Positions 38,819 to 49,616 of a stretch of 64,000 nucleotides of DNA are shown here, in pieces. The notes under the pieces are model-generated. The model was given only the letters and a program-made list of their open reading frames with translations. It ran no database searches and was not told the origin of the DNA. Made by a program: the position numbers and the translations under genes. The stretch's first letter is position 1. Each line of letters begins with the position of its first letter. This DNA comes from Micromonospora sp. NBC_00421. GTDB lineage: Bacteria; Actinomycetota; Actinomycetes; Mycobacteriales; Micromonosporaceae. The stretch spans positions 4,840,001 to 4,904,000 of the forward strand of contig NZ_CP107929.1 of NCBI RefSeq assembly GCF_036017915.1, in the 5' to 3' direction.

Positions 38819-39031
38819 ATGTCTGCCGAAGAGCCGCTGTTCCGGATCGTCCGGGGGATCCCGACCGTCGAGGAACTTGCCGCACTGGTGGGCGCGATCG
38901 CGCTCCGTTCCCGGCCCGCCGGCACACCCGGGCCGGTGACGAGGTCCGAGTGGGCCTGCAGCGCCCGTCCGGTCGGCGTCGCCCCGGTGACCGGTCGCGG
39001 TGCCTGGCGCGCCTCCGGCCTGCCCCGCTGA
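38819..39031 (+). CDS. accE: Acyl-CoA carboxylase epsilon subunit
   Basis: The 70-residue protein reads as the small AccE/PccE subunit that stabilises the alpha-beta complex in actinomycetes. The start LFRIVRGIPTVEELAALVGAI and the ending GRGAWRASGLPR are characteristic (the first motif is split here at IPTVE). TACCCT lies six bases before the ATG, a leaderless pattern. In M. tuberculosis accE5 sits directly between accD5 and maf; here it is 7.7 kb from accD and 3.1 kb from maf, separated by inserted genes. It was easy to miss because of its size. Confidence 0.82.
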   Translation: MSAEEPLFRIVRGIPTVEELAALVGAIALRSRPAGTPGPVTRSEWACSARPVGVAPVTGRGAWRASGLPR

Positions 39032-39137
39032 CGGCCTGCTCTGCCGGACGTCGGGGCTGCCGGTCGGGGCTGCCGGGATCGCCGCGCACCCACTAATCTC
39101 ACTCTGGGAAACGGTGTCGTGACAGTCGGGAGGACCA

Positions 39138-39605
39138 GTGATTCCTGAGGAGGGCCGTCCAGCTTCCTGGCTGGGTGACTACGGCGGCATCGAGGCCGAC
39201 ATCCGACAGATGCGGGAGTTCGCCGACCAACTCCAGACCGAGGTCGAACGGAACTACACCCCGCACCTGCGCTACATCGCCGACGACATGACCGCCGCCG
39301 TGCCCAACCCGTGCGACGCGTTCATCGAGCTGGTGCACTTCCTCCAGGCGCACTGGGAGACCCAGCAGGCTACCTCCGACCTGGTGCACGGCCTGGCCGG
39401 GGCCACCGGGCGGCTGGCCGCCGCCGCCAACCGGATCGCCACCGACTACCAGGGCGCCGACGCCTTCGCCAAGGCCCGGGTGACCGACGTCGAACGCGCG
39501 TTGCACGGCGCGTACGCCACCCCGTCCACCCTCGCCGGCCGTTCCTCGTGGACGGCGCCCGAGCCCAACAGCCCAGAGAATCCGGGTCCGGTGGTGCTGC
39601 CGTGA
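39138..39605 (+). CDS. WXG100/EspC-like type VII secretion substrate
   Basis: The 155-residue, mainly helical protein has no signal peptide. A helical pair is interrupted near residue 73 by HWET, in the position of the WXG turn. YQGAD at residues 104-108 follows the second helix and fits the YxxxD type VII export signal. A Pro/Ser-rich tail ends it. GGGAGG precedes the GTG. Its stop overlaps the GTG of the next gene, and the following gene encodes a mycosin-like protease, so the three form one translationally coupled unit. Family assignment is inferred from architecture. Confidence 0.65.
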   Translation: MIPEEGRPASWLGDYGGIEADIRQMREFADQLQTEVERNYTPHLRYIADDMTAAVPNPCDAFIELVHFLQAHWETQQATSDLVHGLAGATGRLAAAANRIATDYQGADAFAKARVTDVERALHGAYATPSTLAGRSSWTAPEPNSPENPGPVVLP

Positions 39606-40984
39606 TCGAACGGGGCAGCGGCCGCACGTCCGGCCTCACCGACTGGCAACTGATGGACGTGCTCAGCATGTGGGCCTGCCTCCAGGACCAGGAGACCCAG
39701 GGGCACTGGAAGCACGTCACCGGGTGGCGCAAGGTCTGCGACCTCGCCCAGGCCCACCTGCGGCGACTACGGCAGTACCGCAGTGGCCTAGCCGAGGCGT
39801 GGCCGCCCGCGACCAATGCCGCCGCCCGGACGTACCTCGGCGAGCTGGACGAGCTGATCAGCAAGGTGCAACACACCCACGACACAGCCGCCGCCAACCA
39901 CGACGCCCTCGCCGCCGCCGCCCGCGCCATCGACAGCGCCAGACCGGAGATCAAGCGGCTGCGCGACGACTACGCCACGAAGCTCGGCCGGAAGCGAGGG
40001 TACGAGGCGACGCTCGCCGACCCCAAGGCGGCAGCGGGCAGCCGGGTGGTCGACCCGCCGGTGACCGACGCGGACCTGGAGAAGTTGAATGTGCAGGCGC
40101 GCGGGATCATGTTCGGGCTCAGCGGAGAACTCCAACAAGCCCAAGTAATGCTCCAAAAACCCCCGCCAAAGCCAAGGCCAACCCCAGGCATAGATCAAAA
40201 TAATCCAGACATATATTCGCCGTCCTTCGCAGCGCCTACTATTCCTCCAATCTTGCCAGTCCCAGTCACGCCAGCAACAACCGCCGCAGCTCGACCGGGG
40301 GTAAACGATCAACTTGGAATGCCACAGAAGCATGCGGCCTCCAATTCGGGCCCAATTCTCGGCAGCGCCAGCGCCGGAATTGCTTCACATCCCGCCACAC
40401 AGGGATCCTCCAGCTCGCCGCCGCAGGGCACTCATGGAAACAAGGCCACTGGCTCCCCCCTCCCGCCCATAGCCAAAACAACGGGCAGAGATGGTCCACC
40501 GGGACCCATTCGGGGCCCATTGATCCCCCCCTCTCGTACAGGCTTCGGCGGCGTTCATGGCTCCTCACCTTCCGTTTCTCCTCGCCCTATGCCACCGGGG
40601 GGATTAATTGGAGGCGCACCAGGGGTTGGATTCGGTCAACCAAGCGGCACCGCTCCAGCACGCCGAGTCAATCCGATCGGAGGAGTAATTGGCGGCGGCG
40701 GGGCAGGAACGACACCGACCGGCGCAGCGGGTTCACGGCCTGGTGGTGGGCGAATCAATCAGTCAGGCGGTGGCATCCCTGTCATCCCTCCAACAAGCAA
40801 CGGTACCAGCCCTCAGCGCGGATCACTTGGCCGATCCGACCGCGGTGGCTCACGCGAAGAGGACTCACGCCGCTGGGATCCAGATCAGCCCTGGCAGATC
40901 AATGAAGGCGGACCTCCGGTAGTTCGCCCTCCCGACGAGCAGGGTCCCATCAACCCTGGACCAGCCATCGGACTTGATCGTTGA
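39602..40984 (+). CDS. Large helical, Pro/Gly-rich protein of a type VII-like unit
   Basis: The 460-residue product has an N-terminal helical half (about 1-190) with Trp-rich start LTDWQLMDVLSMWACLQ and a WPPATNAAARTYLGELDEL segment reminiscent of WXG/PPE-type secreted proteins. From about residue 175 it becomes a long Pro/Gly/Ser-rich, probably disordered tail (GGLIGGAPGVGFG, GGVIGGGGAG). The DNA changes sharply at about 40130 from GC-rich to AT-richer, inside the gene. It contains a TTA leucine codon at 40604. Start and stop overlap its neighbours. Function is unknown; export with the first gene's product is a guess. Confidence 0.6.
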   Translation: MIERGSGRTSGLTDWQLMDVLSMWACLQDQETQGHWKHVTGWRKVCDLAQAHLRRLRQYRSGLAEAWPPATNAAARTYLGELDELISKVQHTHDTAAANHDALAAAARAIDSARPEIKRLRDDYATKLGRKRGYEATLADPKAAAGSRVVDPPVTDADLEKLNVQARGIMFGLSGELQQAQVMLQKPPPKPRPTPGIDQNNPDIYSPSFAAPTIPPILPVPVTPATTAAARPGVNDQLGMPQKHAASNSGPILGSASAGIASHPATQGSSSSPPQGTHGNKATGSPLPPIAKTTGRDGPPGPIRGPLIPPSRTGFGGVHGSSPSVSPRPMPPGGLIGGAPGVGFGQPSGTAPARRVNPIGGVIGGGGAGTTPTGAAGSRPGGGRINQSGGGIPVIPPTSNGTSPQRGSLGRSDRGGSREEDSRRWDPDQPWQINEGGPPVVRPPDEQGPINPGPAIGLDR

Positions 40985-41690
40985 TAGAAAAAGCCGCCTA
41001 CATAGCGATTAATATTCTTCTTCTATCCTCAGCGACCCTCTGGGTTGCACCCTCCGACGCAGCAGCCCAAATGGAGAGCGGCACCAAGAAAATTCGAGAG
41101 GATCAGTGGCATCTTCGATATCTTAAGGTCGACGATGCGCACCGAATTAGCCAGGGCGCAGGCACCATAATAGCAATACCCGATACGGGTGCCGCCAGAC
41201 ATCCAGACCTGCAGAGAAATCTTCTCGCAGGGATCGATCTGACAACCAGAGGGGAAAGCGATGGCCTGCAAGATCAGGATAGTCATGGCACTGGGATGGC
41301 GGGCTTAATTGCCGCGCACGGTCGGCTGAAATCGGGCGCTTTAGGAATAGCTCCAAAATCCAAGATTTTACCCGTTCGCATAAAGCGAACTAATGAACAA
41401 GGCGCTAGCGACGATTTAGCCGCCGGCATCGACTATGCCGTCTCGCACAAGGTAAGCGTAATCAGTATTTCAATGGCGGGCGATCCAGATATTCAATTAC
41501 AAAAAGCGGTCAGAGGTGCAATTGAAGCGAACATCGTCGTTGTGGCGGGAGCAGGCAATCTACCGAGTCGACGAAGCGTTGGTTACCCAGCCGCATATCC
41601 AGGCGTCATAGCGGTCGGCGGGACTAACCAACATGGTCAACACGCGCCTATTTCTGTGAGTGGGCCGGAGGTTGATGTTGTCGCGCCTGC
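40130..41690. other. AT-richer mosaic segment within two genes
   Basis: Composition drops abruptly inside the coding sequence: 46 of 60 bases are G or C at 39781-39840, but 29 of 60 at 40201-40260, 25 of 60 at 40981-41040 and 26 of 60 at 41461-41520. GC-rich sequence returns by about 41700. Both edges fall within genes rather than between them. Six TTA codons lie in this stretch. It suggests acquisition by recombination of part of a gene cluster. Confidence 0.8.
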
Positions 41691-42138
41691 GGTTGACATC
41701 TACAGCACCAGCATCAACGGTAAGTACCGCAAGGGCACCGGTACGTCTGACGCCACTGCGATTGTGGCTGGTGCGGCGGCCTTGGTCCGGTCGAAGTACC
41801 CCTACCTCCCCGCTTCAGAGGTCGTACACCGACTCACGGCCACCGCCGTCGACAAGGGCCCGCCCGGTCGGGACGACGAATACGGCTACGGCGTCATCGA
41901 TCTGGTGGCCGCCCTCACCGCCGACGTTCCACCCCTCGGCTTCGAAAGCGCCACGGCCACCGCGCCGAACACCGGGGCGACGAGCGCAGCCGCGCAGCCG
42001 GCCGGCGGGAAAAGCGACAGCGGTGCCACCGTACGAGGGTGGGCCACGCTGGGGGTGATCGTGGCCGCCGGGTGCGGATTCCTGGTGTGGCGTCGACGTC
42101 GACGTGCCGACGACCCGCCCCCGCGGATCAGCCGGTAG
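40981..42138 (+). CDS. mycP: Mycosin-like subtilisin (S8) membrane protease
   Basis: The 385-residue protein has an N-terminal signal segment, then an S8 protease domain with the complete triad: Asp68 in IAIPDTGA, His101 in DSHGTGMAG and Ser255 in GTGTSDATA, plus oxyanion Asn192 in GAGN. A C-terminal membrane helix (about 353-370) with an RRRRR stop ends it, the topology of type VII mycosins (MycP), which face the outside and stabilise or trim the secretion machine. The start is TTG, overlapping the previous stop. Five TTA codons (41305, 41341, 41368, 41416, 41497) lie in the AT-rich N-terminal part, while the C-terminal third is GC-rich. No ecc core genes are adjacent. Confidence 0.85.
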   Translation: MIEKAAYIAINILLLSSATLWVAPSDAAAQMESGTKKIREDQWHLRYLKVDDAHRISQGAGTIIAIPDTGAARHPDLQRNLLAGIDLTTRGESDGLQDQDSHGTGMAGLIAAHGRLKSGALGIAPKSKILPVRIKRTNEQGASDDLAAGIDYAVSHKVSVISISMAGDPDIQLQKAVRGAIEANIVVVAGAGNLPSRRSVGYPAAYPGVIAVGGTNQHGQHAPISVSGPEVDVVAPAVDIYSTSINGKYRKGTGTSDATAIVAGAAALVRSKYPYLPASEVVHRLTATAVDKGPPGRDDEYGYGVIDLVAALTADVPPLGFESATATAPNTGATSAAAQPAGGKSDSGATVRGWATLGVIVAAGCGFLVWRRRRRADDPPPRISR

Positions 42139-42148
42139 CGTCGGCCCC

Positions 42149-42805
42149 GTGTCGAACTCCCTACCGCTCCGCCTCGTGCTCGCCTCGCAGAGTCCCGCCC
42201 GCCGCAAGTTGCTCCAGGCCGCCGGGATCGAACCTGACGTCCTGGTGAGCGGGGTGGACGAGTCCCAGGTGATCGCGGACCGGGCCGAGGATCTCTGCCT
42301 GGAACTGGCCCGTATGAAGGCGCAGGCCGTGTCCGACCGGCTGCGCCCCACGCCGGACGAGCGGACGCTGGTGCTGGGTTGCGACTCGGTGCTCGCGTTC
42401 GACGGTGAGATCCTGGGCAAGCCGACGGACGCGGCCGACGCGACCCGGCGGTGGGGTCGGATGCGCGGGCGCAGCGGGGTGCTGCACACCGGGCACTGCC
42501 TGGTCGACGTGGTGCACGAGTCCCGCGCGGAGGCGGTGGCCTCGACCGTCGTACGCTTCGCCGACGTCACCGACGAGGAGATCGCGGCGTACGTGGCCAC
42601 GGGTGAGCCGTTGGCGGTGGCCGGGGCGTTCACCATCGACGGGCTGGGTGGGGCGTTCCTCGACGGGATCGAGGGTGACCCGGGGACGGTGGTCGGGTTG
42701 TCGTTGCCGCTGCTCCGCCGGCTGCTGCGCGATCTGGAGCTGAGCATCACGGACCTGTGGACGAAGGTCGCGCCGGGTGCCCAGGAGGTCGAGTCGCTGG
42801 GCTAA
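42149..42805 (+). CDS. maf: Maf family nucleotide pyrophosphatase
   Basis: Maf proteins hydrolyse dTTP, UTP and modified nucleotides and have been linked to septum inhibition. The 218-residue protein shows LVLASQSPARRKLL at the start, GVDES, CDSVLAFDGEILGKP with the catalytic Asp, and TGEPLAVAGAFTIDG. The GTG start lies seven bases after TAGCGT. Its stop codon TAA forms part of the -10 box (TAACGT) of the methyltransferase gene. maf belongs to the accD5-accE5-maf-accA3 neighbourhood of mycobacteria. Confidence 0.93.
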   Translation: MSNSLPLRLVLASQSPARRKLLQAAGIEPDVLVSGVDESQVIADRAEDLCLELARMKAQAVSDRLRPTPDERTLVLGCDSVLAFDGEILGKPTDAADATRRWGRMRGRSGVLHTGHCLVDVVHESRAEAVASTVVRFADVTDEEIAAYVATGEPLAVAGAFTIDGLGGAFLDGIEGDPGTVVGLSLPLLRRLLRDLELSITDLWTKVAPGAQEVESLG

Positions 42806-42814
42806 CGTCCGGTC

Positions 42815-43468
42815 ATGACCTCGAAGTCGTTGCCGCTGACGCCGGAACTACACGCCTACCTCGTCGCCCACGGTTCTCCGCCGGACGAGATCATCCGTGA
42901 CCTGGCGGCGGAGACCCGTGCGGTGCTGCCGGAGCACTCCGAGATGCAGGTGGCACCGGAGCAGGCGGCGTTCCTCACCTTCCTGACCCGGTTGCTGGGG
43001 GTGCGGCAGGCCGTCGAGGTGGGTACGTTCACCGGGCTGTCCTCCCTGGCGATCGCCCGTGGGCTGCCCGAGGACGGCAAGTTGACCTGCTTCGACATCT
43101 CGGAGGAGTACACCGGCATCGCCCGGTCGTACTGGCAGCGCGCGGGGGTGGCCGACCGGGTCGAGTTGCGGATCGGCCCGGCTGCCGAGCGGCTGCGGGA
43201 GCTGCCGTACGAACGGCACCTGGACTTCGCCTTCATCGACGCCGACAAGACCGGCTACCCGGTGTACTGGGCGGAGTTGGTGCCCCGGATGCGGCCCGGC
43301 GCGGTCATCGCAGTCGACAACACCCTGCGCGGCGGCCGGGTGCTCGCCCCACGTGACGCCGCCGACCGGGCGATCGCCGCCTTCAACGACGAGGTGCTGG
43401 CCGACGTCCGCGTCGACGCGGTGATGCTCCCCCTCGCCGACGGTGTCACCCTCGCCCGGGTGCACTGA
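42815..43468 (+). CDS. SAM-dependent O-methyltransferase
   Basis: The 217-residue protein is of the class I caffeoyl-CoA O-methyltransferase type: AVEVGTFTGLSSLAIARGLP binds SAM, CFDISEEYTGIARSYW follows, and DFAFIDADKTGYPVYW plus DNTLRGGRV carry the metal-binding Asp/Asn residues. It should methylate a small catechol-like or other hydroxylated substrate; which one is unknown. TAACGT six bases before the ATG suggests an independent leaderless transcript. Confidence 0.92.
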   Translation: MTSKSLPLTPELHAYLVAHGSPPDEIIRDLAAETRAVLPEHSEMQVAPEQAAFLTFLTRLLGVRQAVEVGTFTGLSSLAIARGLPEDGKLTCFDISEEYTGIARSYWQRAGVADRVELRIGPAAERLRELPYERHLDFAFIDADKTGYPVYWAELVPRMRPGAVIAVDNTLRGGRVLAPRDAADRAIAAFNDEVLADVRVDAVMLPLADGVTLARVH

Positions 43469-43509
43469 CCGCTCGGCCGGGGGTCGCCTGCCGAGATCAA
43501 CTCCCCTGG

Positions 43510-43554
43510 GCCGATACAGCGGTGTCGAGCGCACGTCGACACCGCTGTATCGGC
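43510..43554. terminator. Perfect 19-bp hairpin between convergent genes
   Basis: GCCGATACAGCGGTGTCGA pairs exactly with its complement across a seven-base loop (GCGCACG). It lies between the methyltransferase stop at 43468 and the permease stop at 43614, and should end both transcripts. Unlike the other terminators here it is not G/C-only, so it may also be a repeat element. Confidence 0.75.
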
Positions 43555-43613
43555 GACATTGAGGCGGTCAAGGGCGCACGGGCCAGGTCGAGATCGGGTG
43601 AGCCGGGCTCTCG

Positions 43614-44369
43614 TCAGCGGACGCTGCGGGCGAACTGCCGGGCCGCCCAGAAGACTCCGGCGGCGGCGAGCACCGCGATGATGGCCAGCCCCTGCCACAC
43701 CTTGTCGTTGCCGAGGTCGCCGGCGAACAGCGCCCGGGTGCCGTCGACCGCCCAGGAGAACGGGTTCCACTCGGCGACGCCCTGGAGCCAGCCCGGGGCG
43801 AAGGTCAGCGGGAGCAGGATGCCGGAGAGCAGCAGCACCGGCTGGGCCAACGTGTTCATCAGCGGGGCGAGCGCGTCCTCGCTCTTGACCTTGAGCGCGA
43901 CGCCGTACGAGACGGCCGAGGTCATCAACGCGATCAGCGCCAGCAGCAGGTATGCCAGCAGCAGGTCGCCGATGAAGACGCGCAGGTCGAACAGGAGCGC
44001 CAGCAGGGTGATGATCACCGCCTGCACGAGCAGCGAGACGACGTCGCGCAGGGAGCGGCCGAGCAGCAGGGCGAGCCGGCTGATCGGGGTGACCCGGGAC
44101 CGCTCGATGACCCCGGCGCGCAGCTCGGCGATCAGGCCGAAGCCCTGGAACAGCCCGCCGAAGATGGCGAGCAGCACCAGCAGACCGGGTACGAAGATCT
44201 TGTAGGCGGCGGCCTGGGTGGGCGCGTTCAGGGCCGGCTTGAGCAACGGGGCGAAGAGCAGCAGGTACATCACCGGCTGGAAGACGCCGACGAAGACCCA
44301 GACCGGGTTGCGCAGCAGCAGTTGGAGTTGGCGTTGGAAGATCAGCCAGGTGTCGCGGGCGAGTTTCAT
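43614..44369 (-). CDS. ABC-2 type efflux permease (DrrB-like)
   Basis: The 251-residue permease has six hydrophobic helices and the ABC2_membrane pattern of daunorubicin-resistance DrrB proteins: LARDTWLIFQRQLQLLLRNP at the start (split at IFQRQ), GVIERSRVTPISRLALLLGR in the middle loop and WNPFSWAVDG near the end. It pairs with the ATPase encoded 17 bases upstream. Together they should export a hydrophobic drug or lipid. The ATG was chosen over a long upstream extension that reads as Arg-rich shadow. Confidence 0.92.
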   Translation of the reverse strand: MKLARDTWLIFQRQLQLLLRNPVWVFVGVFQPVMYLLLFAPLLKPALNAPTQAAAYKIFVPGLLVLLAIFGGLFQGFGLIAELRAGVIERSRVTPISRLALLLGRSLRDVVSLLVQAVIITLLALLFDLRVFIGDLLLAYLLLALIALMTSAVSYGVALKVKSEDALAPLMNTLAQPVLLLSGILLPLTFAPGWLQGVAEWNPFSWAVDGTRALFAGDLGNDKVWQGLAIIAVLAAAGVFWAARQFARSVR

Positions 44370-44386
44370 GCGTGGTCTCCGGGGTC

Positions 44387-45346
<960 letters not shown>

Positions 45347-45462
45347 CTCTGCTCCTGGTCGTCCGGGCCGGGTCGTGCCGGCCACCCTCTGCCCCCGAGG
45401 CGTCGTTCGACGCGCTCCCCACCATCGGGCCGGGAGCAGGCTAACGCGATATAGCTTCTATG

Positions 45463-45480
45463 GTCAACGTTGATTATTAC
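45463..45480. promoter_or_regulatory. Probable PadR operator, efflux-gene site
   Basis: GTCAACGTTGATTATTAC matches 15 of 18 positions of the minus-strand sequence in front of padR. Its core TCAACGTTGA is a perfect palindrome. It overlaps the padR stop codon and lies upstream of the ABC ATPase. Confidence 0.6.
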
Positions 45481-46100
45481 TTTTCCTGGCCGGGTGACGG
45501 ACCGCCGTCCGTCCAACCCGGCCAGCCCTCCGTCCCGGTCACCCCAGCAGGCAGGTACGACACTCCCGAGTCGATCCGCTCGGCGATCCGCCCGCACCAC
45601 GCCACCTCCGCCTCGGCCCGGGCCAGCCACAACTCGAACATCCAGGTCACGTGCACCGGCTTGCTCCGACGCACCCAGTCCGAATCCAACGAGGCGCGCA
45701 TCGACTCGACACCGGCGCGCAGCAGGTTCGCCCGGTTGCGCAGCGCCGCCGCCGCCTCCTCGCGGGGCATCGCCGGCAGGAACGAGAAGGCCGCCACGAA
45801 CGGGTCGGGTGCCTCCTGCAGTTGCCACCACTGCGCCCGCAGCAGGGTCTCGAACTCCTCGTCCCCCTTCGGCGTCACCTCGTAGGTGGTGCGCGCCGGA
45901 CGCGCGCCGACCTGCTCGGTGGCGACCGTACGCAACAGTCCCTCCTCGGTCAGCTTGCGCAGCGCGTGGTAGATCGAACCGGGCTGCACGTTCGCCCACT
46001 TGTCGGCGCTCCAGCTCAACAGCTCGCGGCGCACGTCGTAGCCGTGCACGGGCTGCATCCACCGGACCAGCCCCAGGATCATCATCCGAGTCGCAGACAC
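45477..46100 (-). CDS. PadR-family transcriptional regulator
   Basis: The 207-residue protein has the PadR winged helix at the N terminus: ILGLVRWMQPVHGYDVRREL, ADKWANVQPGSIYHALRKL (split at QPGSI) and LRTVATEQVGARPARTTYEVT. A C-terminal dimerisation helix region (about 95-190) with WQLQEAPDPFVAAFSFLP places it in the Vir-like subgroup. PadR proteins repress efflux genes until a ligand binds. TACGCT is six bases before the GTG (leaderless), and the promoter overlaps an 18-base site repeated ahead of the ABC genes. Confidence 0.9.
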   Translation of the reverse strand: MSATRMMILGLVRWMQPVHGYDVRRELLSWSADKWANVQPGSIYHALRKLTEEGLLRTVATEQVGARPARTTYEVTPKGDEEFETLLRAQWWQLQEAPDPFVAAFSFLPAMPREEAAAALRNRANLLRAGVESMRASLDSDWVRRSKPVHVTWMFELWLARAEAEVAWCGRIAERIDSGVSYLPAGVTGTEGWPGWTDGGPSPGQEK

Positions 46101-46109
46101 CGTACAAGC

Positions 46110-46127
46110 GTAATAACCAAGTTTGAC
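46110..46127. promoter_or_regulatory. Probable PadR operator, autoregulatory site
   Basis: On the minus strand GTCAAACTTGGTTATTAC overlaps the padR -10 box (TACGCT) and reaches back to about -27. It shares 15 of 18 bases with the site at 45463. Confidence 0.6.
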
Positions 46128-46234
46128 TAGCCCCCCGGCGCAGGCAGTGCGACATCCCACACTGAGTGATCGTTAGGGGTGCTCCGGGCCGGCCGATACA
46201 CTCCCGAGCAGACGACCCCCGGGAGGAGCACCAG

Positions 46235-47986
46235 GTGCGCAAGGTTCTCATCGCCAACCGTGGCGAGATCGCCGTCCGCGTCATCCGGGCCTGCCGCGAC
46301 GCCGGTCTGGGCAGCGTCGCCGTCTACGCGGACTCCGACCGGGACGCCCTGCACACCACCCTCGCCGACGAGGCGTACGCCCTGGGTGGCGACACCGCCG
46401 CCGACAGCTACCTGCGCATCGACAAGCTGATCGAGGTGGCCCGGCAGTCCGGCGCGGACGCCGTGCACCCCGGCTACGGCTTCCTCTCCGAGAACGCCGA
46501 CTTCGCCCAGGCGGTCATCGACGCCCGGCTGACCTGGATCGGCCCCACCCCGCAGGCGATCCGCGACCTCGGCGACAAGGTGACCGCCCGGCACCTCGCC
46601 CAGCGGGCCGGCGCACCCCTGGTGCCGGGCACCTCCGACCCGGTCGCCGACGCCGACGAGGTGATCGCCTTCGCCGTCGCCCACGGTCTCCCGGTCGCCA
46701 TCAAGGCCGCCTTCGGCGGTGGCGGGCGTGGCCTCAAGGTGGCCCGCACCCTGGAGGAGATCCCGCACCTGTTCGAGTCGGCCACCCGGGAGGCGGTCGC
46801 CGCGTTCGGCCGGGGCGAGTGCTTCGTCGAGCGTTACCTGGACCAGCCCCGGCACGTCGAGGCGCAGGTCCTGGCCGACCAGCACGGCAACGTGATCGTG
46901 GTCGGCACCCGGGACTGCTCGCTCCAGCGCCGGCACCAGAAGCTGGTCGAGGAGGCCCCCGCGCCGTTCCTCACCGCCGCGCAGCGCGCCCAGATCCACG
47001 ACAGCGCCAAGGCGATCTGCCGGGAGGCCGGCTACCACGGGGCCGGCACGGTGGAATACCTGGTCGGCATGGACGGCACCATCTCCTTCCTGGAGGTGAA
47101 CACCCGGCTCCAGGTGGAGCACCCGGTCACCGAGGAGACCGCCGGCGTCGACCTGGTCCGTGAGCAGTTCCGGATCGCCGACGGCGAGAAGCTGCGGTTC
47201 ACCGAGGACCCGACCCCGCGCGGGCACGCCATCGAGTTCCGGATCAACGGCGAGGACCCGGGCCGCAACTTCCTCCCCGCCCCCGGCACCATCACCGCGC
47301 TTCGCCTGCCCACCGGTCCCGGCGTACGGGTCGACACCGGGGTCTCCGCCGGTGACGTGATCGGCGGCAACTTCGACTCGCTGCTGGCCAAGGTGATCGT
47401 CACCGGCGAGACCCGCGCGGAGGCGATCGAGCGGGCCCGCCGGGTGCTCGACGAGATGGTCGTCGAGGGGATGGCCACCGCGCTGCCGTTCCACCGCCTC
47501 GTCGTGCGGGACGCGGCGTTCACCGCCGAACCGTTCGCCGTGCACACCCGGTGGATCGAGACCGAGTTCGACAACACCGTACCGGCGTTCGCCGCCACCG
47601 CCGGCCCCGCCGATCCGCCGGCCCCGCGCGAGACCGTCGTGGTCGAGGTGGGTGGCAAGCGGCTGGAGGTCACCCTCCCCGCCGGCCTCGCCGGGGGTAC
47701 GACCACCGCCGCGCCCGCCGCGCGCAAGCCGGCCCGCCGGGGCGGCGGCGCCACCGTGGGTACGGCGGTCAGCGGCGACGCGCTCACCTCCCCCATGCAG
47801 GGCACCATCGTCAAGATCGCCGTCGCGGACGGGGACACCGTCGCCGAGGGTGACCTGGTCGTCGTCCTGGAGGCGATGAAGATGGAGCAGCCCCTGCACG
47901 CCCACAAGGCCGGCACAATCGCCGGGCTCGCCGCCGAGGTCGGCGCGGTGCTCACCGCCGGCGCGGCGATCTGCACCATCGCCTGA
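46235..47986 (+). CDS. accA3: Acyl-CoA carboxylase alpha subunit (biotin carboxylase-BCCP)
   Basis: This subunit carboxylates its own biotin with ATP and bicarbonate. The 583-residue protein has a biotin carboxylase domain (about 1-445: [59 protein letters not shown]). A linker and a C-terminal BCCP domain follow, with EAMKMEQP, where Lys549 is biotinylated. Fused alpha subunits of this size are the actinobacterial AccA3 type. GGGAGGAGC precedes the GTG. It is the last member of the birA-accD-accE-maf-accA neighbourhood. Confidence 0.95.
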   Translation: MRKVLIANRGEIAVRVIRACRDAGLGSVAVYADSDRDALHTTLADEAYALGGDTAADSYLRIDKLIEVARQSGADAVHPGYGFLSENADFAQAVIDARLTWIGPTPQAIRDLGDKVTARHLAQRAGAPLVPGTSDPVADADEVIAFAVAHGLPVAIKAAFGGGGRGLKVARTLEEIPHLFESATREAVAAFGRGECFVERYLDQPRHVEAQVLADQHGNVIVVGTRDCSLQRRHQKLVEEAPAPFLTAAQRAQIHDSAKAICREAGYHGAGTVEYLVGMDGTISFLEVNTRLQVEHPVTEETAGVDLVREQFRIADGEKLRFTEDPTPRGHAIEFRINGEDPGRNFLPAPGTITALRLPTGPGVRVDTGVSAGDVIGGNFDSLLAKVIVTGETRAEAIERARRVLDEMVVEGMATALPFHRLVVRDAAFTAEPFAVHTRWIETEFDNTVPAFAATAGPADPPAPRETVVVEVGGKRLEVTLPAGLAGGTTTAAPAARKPARRGGGATVGTAVSGDALTSPMQGTIVKIAVADGDTVAEGDLVVVLEAMKMEQPLHAHKAGTIAGLAAEVGAVLTAGAAICTIA

Positions 47987-49501
<1,515 letters not shown>

Positions 49502-49535
49502 CCCCCCACCCCCCGCCCCGCCCCGCCCCGCCCGA

Positions 49536-49594
49536 GTTGATCAAGAACTTTACGTCACCACAACGATCATCTTTGACGCAAACCTCTTGATCAC
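49536..49594. repeat. Dispersed palindromic repeat, copy 3a
   Basis: Left arm GTTGATCAAGAACTTTACGT continues with CA (49536-49557); the right arm TGACGCAAACCTCTTGATCA continues with C (49574-49594). The spacer is 16 bases. It immediately follows guaB1. Confidence 0.85.
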
Positions 49595-49616
49595 CGCCGC
49601 ATCCACCCCACTCGTC

